NCBI GenBank assembly: GCA_021733665.1
Contig: JAHREI010000002.1
Span: 1 to 64,000 of the forward strand
DNA: 64,000 nt
Source: Bacillus subtilis
GTDB lineage: Bacteria > Pseudomonadota > Alphaproteobacteria > Rhizobiales > Rhizobiaceae
Direction of reading: 5' to 3'
This document shows positions 24,932 through 32,996 of this stretch, one piece after another; position 1 is the stretch's first letter; each line of letters begins with the position of its first letter. The position numbers were made by a program, and so were the translations under genes. The notes under the pieces were generated by a model that saw only the letters and a program-made list of their open reading frames with translations, searched no databases and was not told the DNA's origin.

Positions 24932-26008
24932 ATGACCACAGCCACCACAAAAGAAAACCTGAATAAAGGTGAGATTCGCAGCGCGGCAGAACGGTTCGGC
25001 GTTTTGGAAATGCCGTCTCTGGACTATACACCGGAGATCGCAGCAGAAACCGAGCATCTCTATCAGCGCGTGGCGCATCATATTCCGCGCATCGAGTGGC
25101 CTGCCTATGCGCCTTATGTTGCGGCGATCAACCGTATCAAAAAACAGCGTAATGCTGTTATCCTTGCCCATAATTATCAGACACCGGAAATCTTCCATTG
25201 CGTGGCGGATATTGTCGGCGACAGCTTGCAGCTGGCACGTGAAGCTGCCCGTGTCGATGCCGATATTATCGTGCAATGCGGCGTGCATTTCATGGCAGAA
25301 ACCTCAAAACTGCTCAGCCCTGAAAAGACCGTGCTGATACCGGATATGAAGGCAGGCTGTTCACTGGCAGAATCCATCACCGGTGCGGACGTGCGTCTGC
25401 TGCGCGAGACCTATCCGGGCGTGCCGATTGTCACCTATGTCAACACCTCTGCTGATGTGAAGGCCGAGAGCGATATTTGCTGTACTTCTGCCAATGCTGT
25501 GCAGGTGGTGGAGAGCTTCGGCGTTGATCGTGTGCTGTGCATTCCTGATGAGTTTCTGGCGCAGAATGTGGCGGCTCAGACTTCCGTGAAAGTGCTGACA
25601 TGGAAAGGCCGCTGCGAAGTGCATGAGCGCTTTACGGCGGATGAGTTGCTGGCGTACCGTGCCGCTGATCCGTCGGTACAGATTGTTGCCCATCCGGAGT
25701 GCCCGCCTGAAGTGGTGGCGGTGGCTGATTTTGCCGGTTCCACCAAAGGTATGATTGACTATGTGCGCGACAATCGTCCGGCCAAGGTGATGCTGGTAAC
25801 CGAATGCTCGATGGCCTCCAATATTGCTGCGGAAGTGCCGGAAGTGGAATTCGTCAAACCGTGCAATCTCTGCCCGCATATGAAGCGCATTACTCTGCCG
25901 AAAATCCTCGACACGCTGGTGAATATGAGCGGCGAGGTTTTTGTTGATGCAACAATGGCTGTCAAAGCACGGCAGGCTGTTGAACGTATGATTAATCTGA
26001 AAAACTGA
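24932..26008 (+). CDS. nadA: Quinolinate synthase
   Basis: It condenses iminoaspartate with dihydroxyacetone phosphate to quinolinate, the second step of de novo NAD synthesis, using a 4Fe-4S cluster. By comparison with the family, the three ligands are C116 ([10 protein letters not shown]), C228 (WKGRCEVH) and C314 (CNLCPHM). HPECPP is also present. The ATG at 24932 gives 358 residues and has GAGG 6 nt before it; an ATG four codons upstream overlaps that site and is less likely. First gene of nadABC. Confidence 0.96.
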   Translation: MTTATTKENLNKGEIRSAAERFGVLEMPSLDYTPEIAAETEHLYQRVAHHIPRIEWPAYAPYVAAINRIKKQRNAVILAHNYQTPEIFHCVADIVGDSLQLAREAARVDADIIVQCGVHFMAETSKLLSPEKTVLIPDMKAGCSLAESITGADVRLLRETYPGVPIVTYVNTSADVKAESDICCTSANAVQVVESFGVDRVLCIPDEFLAQNVAAQTSVKVLTWKGRCEVHERFTADELLAYRAADPSVQIVAHPECPPEVVAVADFAGSTKGMIDYVRDNRPAKVMLVTECSMASNIAAEVPEVEFVKPCNLCPHMKRITLPKILDTLVNMSGEVFVDATMAVKARQAVERMINLKN

Positions 26009-26018
26009 CGGCGTGACG

Positions 26019-27584
26019 ATGAGCACGAAACCTAATCAGATTATACCCGGTCAGATTATAATTGTCGGCGGCGGGTTGGCAGGACTGTTTTGCGCCCTGC
26101 AGCTCAGCCCTTTGCCGGTCACTGTGATAGCGGCTGCTCCTATAGGGCAGGGTGCATCTTCCGCATGGGCACAGGCCGGTATTGCTGCGGCTGTGTCATC
26201 CGATGATACAGTGGAAAGCCATGTAACCGATACGCTGATCGCCGGTGATGGTATTGTGGACGAGGATGTCATTCGCATGATGGCCTCTTCGGCCTCAGAT
26301 CGTGTGCATGATCTTCTCGAACTCGGTGTGCCGTTTGACCGCGATCTGGCCGGGCATTTGCAGGTGTCACGAGAGGCCGCGCACAGCCATAATCGTATTG
26401 TACGCGTGCGTGGCGATATGGCTGGTCGTGCAATCATGCAGGCACTGGTAGCCAAAGTGCGGGAAACGCCATCCATCACGCTGATCGAAAATGCTTCGGC
26501 TTATCAACTGATTTCGGATGCTGATGGCATTAGCGGGCTGATCATCCGCCGTACTGATGGCTCAGATCAGATTTTGCCTGCCCGTCAGGTGGTAATTGCC
26601 AGTGGCGGTATCGGCCATCTCTATCAGGTGACCACCAATCCGGCTGAGGCCAGCGGTTCCGGCATCGGCATGGCGGCACAGGCCGGAGCGCTTTTGGCGG
26701 ATATGGAATTTGTGCAGTTTCACCCGACAGCGCTGGATGTGAAGGCCGATCCGTCACCTTTGGCTACCGAGGCTCTGCGTGGCCACGGTGCACATCTGGT
26801 CAATAAAGCCGGTGAACGTTTTATGCTGCGCCATGATCCAGCGGCGGAAATGGCACCGCGCGATGTCGTGGCACGCGGTATTTATGAAGAGGTGATGAGC
26901 GGGCGCGGTGCTTATCTCGATTGCACTAAGGCAATTGGTGAGAGTTTTGCGCAGGAATTTCCGACCGTTTATGCCTATTGTCAGGCAGTTGGTATTGATC
27001 CGGCGCGTGATCTCATCCCCGTTGTGCCTGCCGCGCACTATTTTATGGGTGGTATTCTCACGGATATGGATGGCCGCACAACGGTTAAAGGGCTGTGGGC
27101 TTGCGGCGAGGCTGCCTCCACCGGTGCGCATGGGGCCAATCGCTTGGCGTCTAATTCTCTGCTTGAAGCGGTGGTGTTTGGTGCGCGGGTAGCTGAGGCG
27201 ATCAGGCAATTGCCGCAGGAGGAATGTGCATCACAATCTGTCGTGCAGGTTCTGCCAGCTGCAAATAAACAGGATTGCACTGAGGCCATGCAGCAGTTGC
27301 GGGCAGTGATGAGTCGTAGTTTCGGCGTTATCCGCAGGCAGGATCAGATGTTGCAGGGGCTGCAACAAATCCGGCAACTGGCACAGGATAATCATGATCC
27401 GCTATTCACCAATTGCTTGGTGACTGCCGAAGTCCTGGCCGTATCGGCTTTGGCTCGCAAGGAAAGCCGTGGCGGTCATTATCGCAGCGACTATCCTGAA
27501 AGCTCGGTCATCTGGCAACATCGCTCAATGATGACTTTGCAAGACGCCCAAGAGACCTATCAAAAATTAGCGGAAACTGCCTGA
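26019..27584 (+). CDS. nadB: L-aspartate oxidase
   Basis: This FAD enzyme oxidises L-aspartate to iminoaspartate for NadA. About 521 residues. The dinucleotide motif IIVGGGLAGLFCALQL is near the N-terminus. HPTALD and the FAD-contact block GAHGANRLASNSLLEAVVFGARV are typical NadB features that distinguish it from succinate dehydrogenase. A GTG two codons upstream (26013) is an alternative start; neither has a strong ribosome-binding site. Ten bp after nadA, and it overlaps nadC by one base (TGATG). Confidence 0.95.
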   Translation: MSTKPNQIIPGQIIIVGGGLAGLFCALQLSPLPVTVIAAAPIGQGASSAWAQAGIAAAVSSDDTVESHVTDTLIAGDGIVDEDVIRMMASSASDRVHDLLELGVPFDRDLAGHLQVSREAAHSHNRIVRVRGDMAGRAIMQALVAKVRETPSITLIENASAYQLISDADGISGLIIRRTDGSDQILPARQVVIASGGIGHLYQVTTNPAEASGSGIGMAAQAGALLADMEFVQFHPTALDVKADPSPLATEALRGHGAHLVNKAGERFMLRHDPAAEMAPRDVVARGIYEEVMSGRGAYLDCTKAIGESFAQEFPTVYAYCQAVGIDPARDLIPVVPAAHYFMGGILTDMDGRTTVKGLWACGEAASTGAHGANRLASNSLLEAVVFGARVAEAIRQLPQEECASQSVVQVLPAANKQDCTEAMQQLRAVMSRSFGVIRRQDQMLQGLQQIRQLAQDNHDPLFTNCLVTAEVLAVSALARKESRGGHYRSDYPESSVIWQHRSMMTLQDAQETYQKLAETA

Positions 27585-28447
27585 TGAAAACTGCTTATCC
27601 TTCTGTTCTGCCACGCCCGCTGGTTGATGAGGCTGTGCGCAATGCCTTGCTCGAAGATCTGGGACGTGCCGGAGATATTACCAGCCATGCCACAATTGCT
27701 CCTGAGAAACAGGCAACAGCGATACTGACCAGCCGTGAGGACGGCGTACTTGCCGGTCTGGATTTTGTGCGTGCCGCTTTCGCGCAGATTGATCCGTCTT
27801 TGGAGGTTTCAATCGCTGTTACTGATGCGACCCGCATCAAAGCCAGACAGGAGATTGCCCGTATCAGCGGCAATGCCCGATCCATTTTGTCGGCTGAACG
27901 TGTGGCGCTCAATTATCTGATGGTTCTGTCCGGCATTGCGACTTACACGGCACGTTTCGCGGACAAGATTGCGCATACGCAGGCGAAAATCTGTGACACC
28001 CGCAAAACCATGCCCGGCATGCGCGCATTTGCCAAATATGCAGTGCGCTGCGGCGGCGGTGCCAATCACCGTTTCGGTCTTGATGATGCAGTGTTGATTA
28101 AAGACAACCACATTGCCGTTGCCGGCGGGGTTAAACAGGCGATTGAAGCCGCCCGCAACTTTGTCGGTCATCTGGTGAAGATCGAAGTTGAGGTTGATAC
28201 GCTGGAGCAGATGATTGAAGCGCTGTCTGTGCAAGCCGATGTGATTCTTCTTGATAATATGCCACCGGAAACCCTTGTTAAAGCAGTGGAAATTAATGCC
28301 GGGTGCGCAAAGCTTGAGGCATCAGGCAATATTAATTTCGATACGGTAAAAGCGGTTGCTGAGACAGGCGTTGATTATATTTCAACATCAAAAATCACAA
28401 TGTCTGCACCAACCTTGGATGTTGGTCTGGATATTGTTGTTGAATGA
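27584..28447 (+). CDS. nadC: Nicotinate-nucleotide pyrophosphorylase (carboxylating)
   Basis: It converts quinolinate and PRPP to nicotinate mononucleotide. The 287-residue protein has the active-site stretch CDTRKTMPGMRAFAKYAV, then RCGGGANHRFGL and LIKDNHIA. The closing part DYISTSKITMSAPTLDVGLD matches the family. Its ATG overlaps the nadB stop, which indicates translational coupling. Two inverted repeats at 28463-28564 separate it from panC. Confidence 0.96.
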   Translation: MKTAYPSVLPRPLVDEAVRNALLEDLGRAGDITSHATIAPEKQATAILTSREDGVLAGLDFVRAAFAQIDPSLEVSIAVTDATRIKARQEIARISGNARSILSAERVALNYLMVLSGIATYTARFADKIAHTQAKICDTRKTMPGMRAFAKYAVRCGGGANHRFGLDDAVLIKDNHIAVAGGVKQAIEAARNFVGHLVKIEVEVDTLEQMIEALSVQADVILLDNMPPETLVKAVEINAGCAKLEASGNINFDTVKAVAETGVDYISTSKITMSAPTLDVGLDIVVE

Positions 28448-28462
28448 TGAGACAGAGCCGTC

Positions 28463-28506
28463 ATAGAGCGGTTCCGGTTCATATTGAATCGTTGGAACCG
28501 CTCTAT
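28463..28506. repeat. Inverted repeat of the second family
   Basis: Perfect 13-bp arms ATAGAGCGGTTCC/GGAACCGCTCTAT enclose an 18-nt interior that can itself pair (TTCA/TGAA). It starts 15 bp after nadC. A T-run is absent, so it is not a standard terminator, though the RNA hairpin could stabilise or end the nad transcript. Confidence 0.75.
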
Positions 28507-28520
28507 CTAACTGTTTTTGT

Positions 28521-28564
28521 GCGCATCTTATTCCGAAAATCGTTTTACACTTTTCGGGATGCGC
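28521..28564 (-). repeat. Palindromic repeat, copy E (inverted)
   Basis: Read on the minus strand it gives GCGCATC-CCGAAAAGTG...TTTTCGG-...-GATGCGC. It ends 23 bp before the panC start and is the only copy in this orientation. Confidence 0.85.
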
Positions 28565-28587
28565 TCTAATTATCAGGAAATGAGCAT

Positions 28588-29445
28588 ATGCAGCTGATAC
28601 GCACGATTTCAGATTTACGGACGACTCTTAAGGCTGAGCGCAGCCGTGGCAAGAGCATCGGCTTTGTGCCGACGATGGGCTATCTGCATATCGGGCATCT
28701 CACATTGGTGAAAAACAGCCAGCGGCATTGCGATGTGTCTGTGGTGTCGATTTTCGTCAATCCCACGCAATTCGCGCCTAATGAAGATCTGGCGCAATAT
28801 CCGCGTGATCTGCCTCGTGATCTGAAATTGCTGGAAGAGCAGGGCTGTGATTATGTTTTCGCACCCGATGTGAATGAGATGTATCCGGATGGCAGCGGCA
28901 AAACATCGACCTATGTTGACGCTGGAGAGCTTTCTACCATTCTGATGGGAGCATTGCGCCCGCATCATTTCCGTGGTGTGGCTACGGTCGTGAGCAAGCT
29001 GTTTAATATCGTGCAGCCGGACAAAGCCTTTTTCGGCGAAAAAGATTATCAGCAACTGGCGGTTATCAAACGCATGGTAGCTGACCTCAATCAGCCGGTG
29101 GATGTTGTGGGTGTGCCAACCGTACGTGAAGCAGATGGTCTAGCCTGTTCATCCCGCAATAGTCTTTTGAGTGCTGAAGACCGTGCTGCTGCTGTTATCC
29201 TGCCGCAGGCAATGCAACTGGCTCAGACACTTGTAGATCAGGGCGAGCGTTCAGTTGTGGCATTGCGCCAAGCTGTTGTTGATAAATTGCAGCACGAACC
29301 GCGTGGTGAGATCGAAGCCGTGGATATCCGTGATGCAGAAACACTGGCTGAAACAGCGGAGCAGCTCACTGCGCCGGCGGTACTATTGCTCACTGTGCGT
29401 TTTGGTAAAACCCGTCTGATCGACCAGCATGTGCTGCGTTTTTAA
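28588..29445 (+). CDS. panC: Pantothenate synthetase
   Basis: It joins pantoate and beta-alanine using ATP, with a pantoyl-adenylate intermediate. The 285-residue protein has the nucleotidyltransferase motif PTMGYLHIGHLTL with H34 and H37, FVNPTQFAPNEDLAQYPR for pantoate binding, and GEKDYQQL. CSSRNSLLS is the KMSKS-like region. AGGAAATG precedes the ATG. panB follows after 22 bp. Coenzyme A synthesis thus sits next to NAD synthesis, but repeats and a gap separate the operons. Confidence 0.96.
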   Translation: MQLIRTISDLRTTLKAERSRGKSIGFVPTMGYLHIGHLTLVKNSQRHCDVSVVSIFVNPTQFAPNEDLAQYPRDLPRDLKLLEEQGCDYVFAPDVNEMYPDGSGKTSTYVDAGELSTILMGALRPHHFRGVATVVSKLFNIVQPDKAFFGEKDYQQLAVIKRMVADLNQPVDVVGVPTVREADGLACSSRNSLLSAEDRAAAVILPQAMQLAQTLVDQGERSVVALRQAVVDKLQHEPRGEIEAVDIRDAETLAETAEQLTAPAVLLLTVRFGKTRLIDQHVLRF

Positions 29446-29467
29446 CGTCTAATCAAAGGAAACGGCC

Positions 29468-30277
29468 ATGAGTGTTCAGAAACAAATTCGCCGTATCACG
29501 GTGCCGGAAATCCGTGCCCGCAAAGGTGGTGTGCCACTGGTATCTCTCACGGCTTATCATGCCCATACAGCTGCAATTGTTGACCGCTATGCGGATTTTA
29601 TGCTGGTTGGCGATAGTGTCGGCATGGTGATGCATGGCATGGATTCGACCATCGGTGTATCTCTGGAAATGATGATCATGCACGGGCAGGCGGTCATGCG
29701 TGGTTCATCCCGCGCGCTGGTCGTGGTAGATATGCCGTTCGGCTCCTATGAGGAAAGTCCGCAGATCGCTTTTCGCAATGCTGCGCGGATCATGGCAGAA
29801 ACCGGTTGCGGTGCGGTTAAGCTCGAGGGCGGTGTGCAGATGGCTGAGACGATTAGTTTTTTGACCAAACGCGGCATTCCGGTGCTGGCACATATCGGCC
29901 TGACACCGCAGGCTGTGCATGTCATGGGTGGTTATAAGGTGCAGGGGCGCGATCAGGCGCTGTGGGATTTGATCAAGCAAGATGCGCAGGCCGTTGCTGA
30001 TGCCGGTGCATTCGGCATTGTGTTGGAAGGCATTGTCGAGCCGCTGGCGCGTGAGATTACGGCGCAAGTTGCGGTGCCGACCATTGGCATCGGCGCATCA
30101 GCGGAATGTGACGGGCAAATTCTGGTGCTGGAAGATATGCTCGGTCTCAACGACAAGCCTGCGAAATTTGTCCGTCAATATGGTGCCATTGGTGCAGCTA
30201 TTGACGAGGCGGTGAAAGCCTATGCAGAAGATGTGAAAAGCCGCAGCTTTCCTGATGAGCGGCATATCTATCGCTAA
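29468..30277 (+). CDS. panB: Ketopantoate hydroxymethyltransferase
   Basis: It transfers a hydroxymethyl group from methylene-tetrahydrofolate to ketoisovalerate, the first pantothenate step. The 269-residue TIM barrel shows [12 protein letters not shown], the metal-binding [12 protein letters not shown], and the catalytic Glu in [20 protein letters not shown] precedes the ATG. It is last in panCB; the panE reductase is not here. A diverged palindromic repeat begins directly after the stop. Confidence 0.96.
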   Translation: MSVQKQIRRITVPEIRARKGGVPLVSLTAYHAHTAAIVDRYADFMLVGDSVGMVMHGMDSTIGVSLEMMIMHGQAVMRGSSRALVVVDMPFGSYEESPQIAFRNAARIMAETGCGAVKLEGGVQMAETISFLTKRGIPVLAHIGLTPQAVHVMGGYKVQGRDQALWDLIKQDAQAVADAGAFGIVLEGIVEPLAREITAQVAVPTIGIGASAECDGQILVLEDMLGLNDKPAKFVRQYGAIGAAIDEAVKAYAEDVKSRSFPDERHIYR

Positions 30278-30278
30278 A

Positions 30279-30323
30279 GCATTGCCAGCAAAAGTGCGTA
30301 GCGGTTTTGCGTAGGATAATGCG
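30279..30323 (+). repeat. Palindromic repeat, copy F (diverged)
   Basis: Same 45-bp size and layout as the others, with core CAAAAGTGCGTAGCGG-TTTTGCG and arms GCATT/AATGC. It lies between the convergent panB and nrtR genes, where a terminator would be expected. Confidence 0.65.
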
Positions 30324-30335
30324 AAATACTAAAAT

Positions 30336-31340
30336 TTATCTTTGCGAGAGTGTTACTTTTAAGCCCGGTGCTGGGCGCTCCTCCAGAACCGCACGGCGGA
30401 AACGGTAGAGCGCTGCCGGACGTCCGCGTTGTTGGCTGAGGCTGGCACCGGTCGGCTCCACCAATTCGGCATTTTCCACCAGACGTCGGAAATTCTGCTT
30501 ATGCAGATGACGGCCGGAGATCGCTTCAACAGTTTCCTGCAAGGCTGTGAGGGTGAAACAATCGGGCATCAGCTCAAAGATCACCGGGCGGTATTTCAGC
30601 TTGGCACGCAGACGGGCAATTGCGGTTGCGAGAATGCGGCGATGGTCAAACACCATAGCTTTGCCGGTATGGCGCTGCAATTCGTCCAGCTGTGCGCTCG
30701 GGCTGACAGTGCCGTCAATGGTTGCTTCACGTACCAGACCGGCTTCATAAAGCAGCTCATAACGCTCGAGTACACGTTCCTCATCCCATTGAATGCCATC
30801 AGTGCCGAAGGCAAGGCGCAAACGGGTCAGGCGTGGTAGCTGATGCAGATCATAGGCCGGATGGCTGCGTTTGTCGCTCTGCGCCCAGTCACGTAAAGCG
30901 GGGATAATAAGCTGATCGATGAGTGGCGGCTTGCCGCTGCGCCAGTCTTCCCAAGGCAGAAAATCATACCAATATTGCCAGTCATTTTCCGGCTGTTCAC
31001 CGCTTTGGCGGGTCAGCGCCAGATAGCCGACAGAAATCACATGGGTATCATCGGTGGGCGTTGAAGACTTGGCACGACCACGGTCGCCGAATGTATAGAG
31101 CTGTTCCACATAGCCGAGACGCAAAGCGGTCTGCGCTTCCACCCATAGCCGCAAACCCATTTCCAGTGTGCGGTGTTTCAGCGGGTCAAACCGCCCGTAA
31201 GGCAGCGAAAGCGCGCCGGAAACCTCATGAGCTGCGGGCATTTCATGGTCATCTGAACAGAGAATAACCGGACGGTTATTGCTGATTGTAACAACTGCAG
31301 CACTCAAACCCACCTCAACGACAGCGGAAACATCATCCAT
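30336..31340 (-). CDS. nrtR: NrtR-type Nudix-related regulator of NAD metabolism
   Basis: NrtR proteins repress NAD genes and are released by ADP-ribose-type ligands. The 334-residue protein has an N-terminal Nudix-like domain (about 10-150) with the NrtR hallmark GYVEQLYTFGDRGR and VISVGYLAL. A C-terminal winged helix-turn-helix follows (about 235-320, FTLTALQETVEAISG...RGRPAALYRF). The Nudix box is degenerate: LEMGLRLWVEAQTALRLG replaces REX2EEXG, so it is probably a sensor and not an enzyme. It overlaps the HD gene by 8 bp. Its position 2 kb from nadABC supports the role. Confidence 0.88.
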   Translation of the reverse strand: MDDVSAVVEVGLSAAVVTISNNRPVILCSDDHEMPAAHEVSGALSLPYGRFDPLKHRTLEMGLRLWVEAQTALRLGYVEQLYTFGDRGRAKSSTPTDDTHVISVGYLALTRQSGEQPENDWQYWYDFLPWEDWRSGKPPLIDQLIIPALRDWAQSDKRSHPAYDLHQLPRLTRLRLAFGTDGIQWDEERVLERYELLYEAGLVREATIDGTVSPSAQLDELQRHTGKAMVFDHRRILATAIARLRAKLKYRPVIFELMPDCFTLTALQETVEAISGRHLHKQNFRRLVENAELVEPTGASLSQQRGRPAALYRFRRAVLEERPAPGLKVTLSQR

Positions 31341-31953
31341 GAATTTGTGTCTCCAATGTGTTGAATCGGTTGATAAAAGCCTGTTCTATTTCTGCGGTCG
31401 GTCGTGGTGATAAATCAAAGTGACCGGCATGAAAACCACGCGGACGGCCGAAAAATTCTGCGGCCTCTGCTGTGCTGAAACCAGCCAGTTCTGTTGCCTC
31501 AAAATAAGCGGAAACAATGTCCGCTTTCTTAATCGCTTTTTTTAAAACTGCAGGCACGGTCGCTGGCAGAGAAAAGCGCAGATGAATAGCTGTTTCCAGT
31601 CGAGCTTCAATCTGTTTATAGGCACCGCCCATCACCGCCTTGAAGGGCGAGATCATATCGCCGATCACATATTCCGGCGCGTCATGCAGTAAGGCCAGCA
31701 GCTGATGCTGCAAGGGAGCATCCGGATTTTGCTCACGGAAAATCTGTTCCACCAGCAGCGAATGCTGCGCCACGGAATAGGCATAATCACCACGGGTCTG
31801 GCCGTTCCAGCGGGCGACGCGCGCCAGCCCGTGGGCAATATCACTGATTTCGATGTCCAGCGGTGAAGGGTCAAGCAAATCCAGCCTGCGGCCTGACAAC
31901 ATACGCTGCCATGCCCGAACCGGTTTTGTTTTGGAACCGCCGGATACTGCCAT
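31333..31953 (-). CDS. HD-domain phosphohydrolase (YfbR-like)
   Basis: The 206-residue cytoplasmic protein has a complete HD metal site: H64, H90-D91 (LLHDAPEYVIGD) and D145 (KKADIVSAYFEA). The pattern HDAPEYVIGD resembles YfbR-type 5'-deoxynucleotidases, but the substrate is not established. It is translationally linked on both sides: its ATG overlaps the ygfZ stop by one base (TAATG), and its end overlaps the nrtR start by 8 bp. That context hints at nucleotide or NAD-related turnover. Confidence 0.8.
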   Translation of the reverse strand: MAVSGGSKTKPVRAWQRMLSGRRLDLLDPSPLDIEISDIAHGLARVARWNGQTRGDYAYSVAQHSLLVEQIFREQNPDAPLQHQLLALLHDAPEYVIGDMISPFKAVMGGAYKQIEARLETAIHLRFSLPATVPAVLKKAIKKADIVSAYFEATELAGFSTAEAAEFFGRPRGFHAGHFDLSPRPTAEIEQAFINRFNTLETQIHG

Positions 31954-32867
31954 TAGTCTGCTGCTCCTTCAGGAAATGTGAATTTAGCATAGGCAGGGAT
32001 TGTCAGGCTCACTTCCGTTTCACCGGCGAGCAACGGAATATTTTTATCCATTGCGTCTTTCACACGGTCAATACGCACCAGAGCGAGTGCATTGTTGCCG
32101 TTGACACTACGCAAGGTTCCGACTTCTTTGCCGCCAGCAGTAATGGGCGTGTCGGAAGCGGGCAGATCGGCCTGCGCCGTTACCTGCAAAATCCGGCGTC
32201 TTGCAGTGCCGCGATGCTGCATGCGGGACACAACTTCCTGTCCGACGAAACAACCCTTTTTGAAGGACACGCCGCTGAATTGTTCGAAATTAATATCATG
32301 CGGGAAAACATCATTCATGATGAAATCCGCACCGCCTTCGGCAATGCCATAGTGAATACGCAAAGCTGCCCATGCATTGCGTTCTTCTGGCGTAGCAGGT
32401 GAGGAGCTGCCGCTTTCAGCATAAAGACGCAGGACTTGTGCTTCTTCCGGGAAGCGCTCATCGCGCACAGACTGGTAATCGCCGCCGGCAATTGAATCAC
32501 TTTCTGAACTGCCTGAATCAGTTTTCCAGCTCAGTCTGATAATTGATTCATTTAAAACAATAATTTCCGCTTTGGCACGCAGGCGATAGAGTGTGAGGCG
32601 CTTAGCAAAAACCTCTGATCCTTCTTTCGCAATATCAATGCGGAAGCCGTCTTCAACGCGCGAGATCAAAAAATCGAACTGGATTTTGCCCTGAGGGCTC
32701 AGCAGCGCTGATGCGCGCAGGATGCCGGTTTCGAGGGAGGTCAGGTCAGCCGTAAAAATGGATTGCAGAAAAGCTTCCGCATCGGGACCGCGTACAAGAA
32801 TCTGTGTACGGTCATCGAGATTTCCGGTTGATCCGGTAAACAGAGTTAAAGGTTCTGTCGTTGTCAT
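31953..32867 (-). CDS. ygfZ: Folate-binding protein YgfZ (GcvT-like)
   Basis: This IbaG/YgfZ-pathway protein helps repair or assemble some iron-sulfur enzymes using tetrahydrofolate. The signature KGCFVGQEVVSRMQHRG contains the key C206. The N-terminal part (LVRGPDAEAFLQSIFTADL) is GcvT-like. I choose the ATG at 32867 (304 residues) because GGAAAG lies 7 nt before it; the frame extends 12 codons upstream without a site. First gene of ygfZ-HD-nrtR. Divergent from pyrC. Confidence 0.88.
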   Translation of the reverse strand: MTTTEPLTLFTGSTGNLDDRTQILVRGPDAEAFLQSIFTADLTSLETGILRASALLSPQGKIQFDFLISRVEDGFRIDIAKEGSEVFAKRLTLYRLRAKAEIIVLNESIIRLSWKTDSGSSESDSIAGGDYQSVRDERFPEEAQVLRLYAESGSSSPATPEERNAWAALRIHYGIAEGGADFIMNDVFPHDINFEQFSGVSFKKGCFVGQEVVSRMQHRGTARRRILQVTAQADLPASDTPITAGGKEVGTLRSVNGNNALALVRIDRVKDAMDKNIPLLAGETEVSLTIPAYAKFTFPEGAAD

Positions 32868-32940
32868 ATCAACTTTCCGGTTTATAAAGCAGTGCAGATG
32901 CAATTATCTTGATATTCATCGCTTTGTTACGTAAGCCGCA

Positions 32941-32990
32941 TTGCGAGTAATCGCAAGTCAGGAACAGCGAGTTATCGCAAGACAGGAGAG
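32941..32990 (+). repeat. Tandem 24-bp repeat in the pyrC leader
   Basis: Unit 1 (32943-32966) and unit 2 (32967-32990) agree at 19 of 24 positions, 19 of the first 21. Each contains an inverted repeat; the first is TTGCGA-GTAA-TCGCAA. Unit 2 carries the GGAGAG ribosome-binding site of pyrC, and unit 1 carries CAGGA at the matching place. It may be an operator pair or a simple duplication. Confidence 0.6.
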
Positions 32991-32996
32991 CCGCGA

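Noticed and set aside
24932-28447. Riboswitch control of nadABC
   Set aside because: The leader is short and shows no conserved NAD-type riboswitch element that I recognise; an operator is the better explanation.
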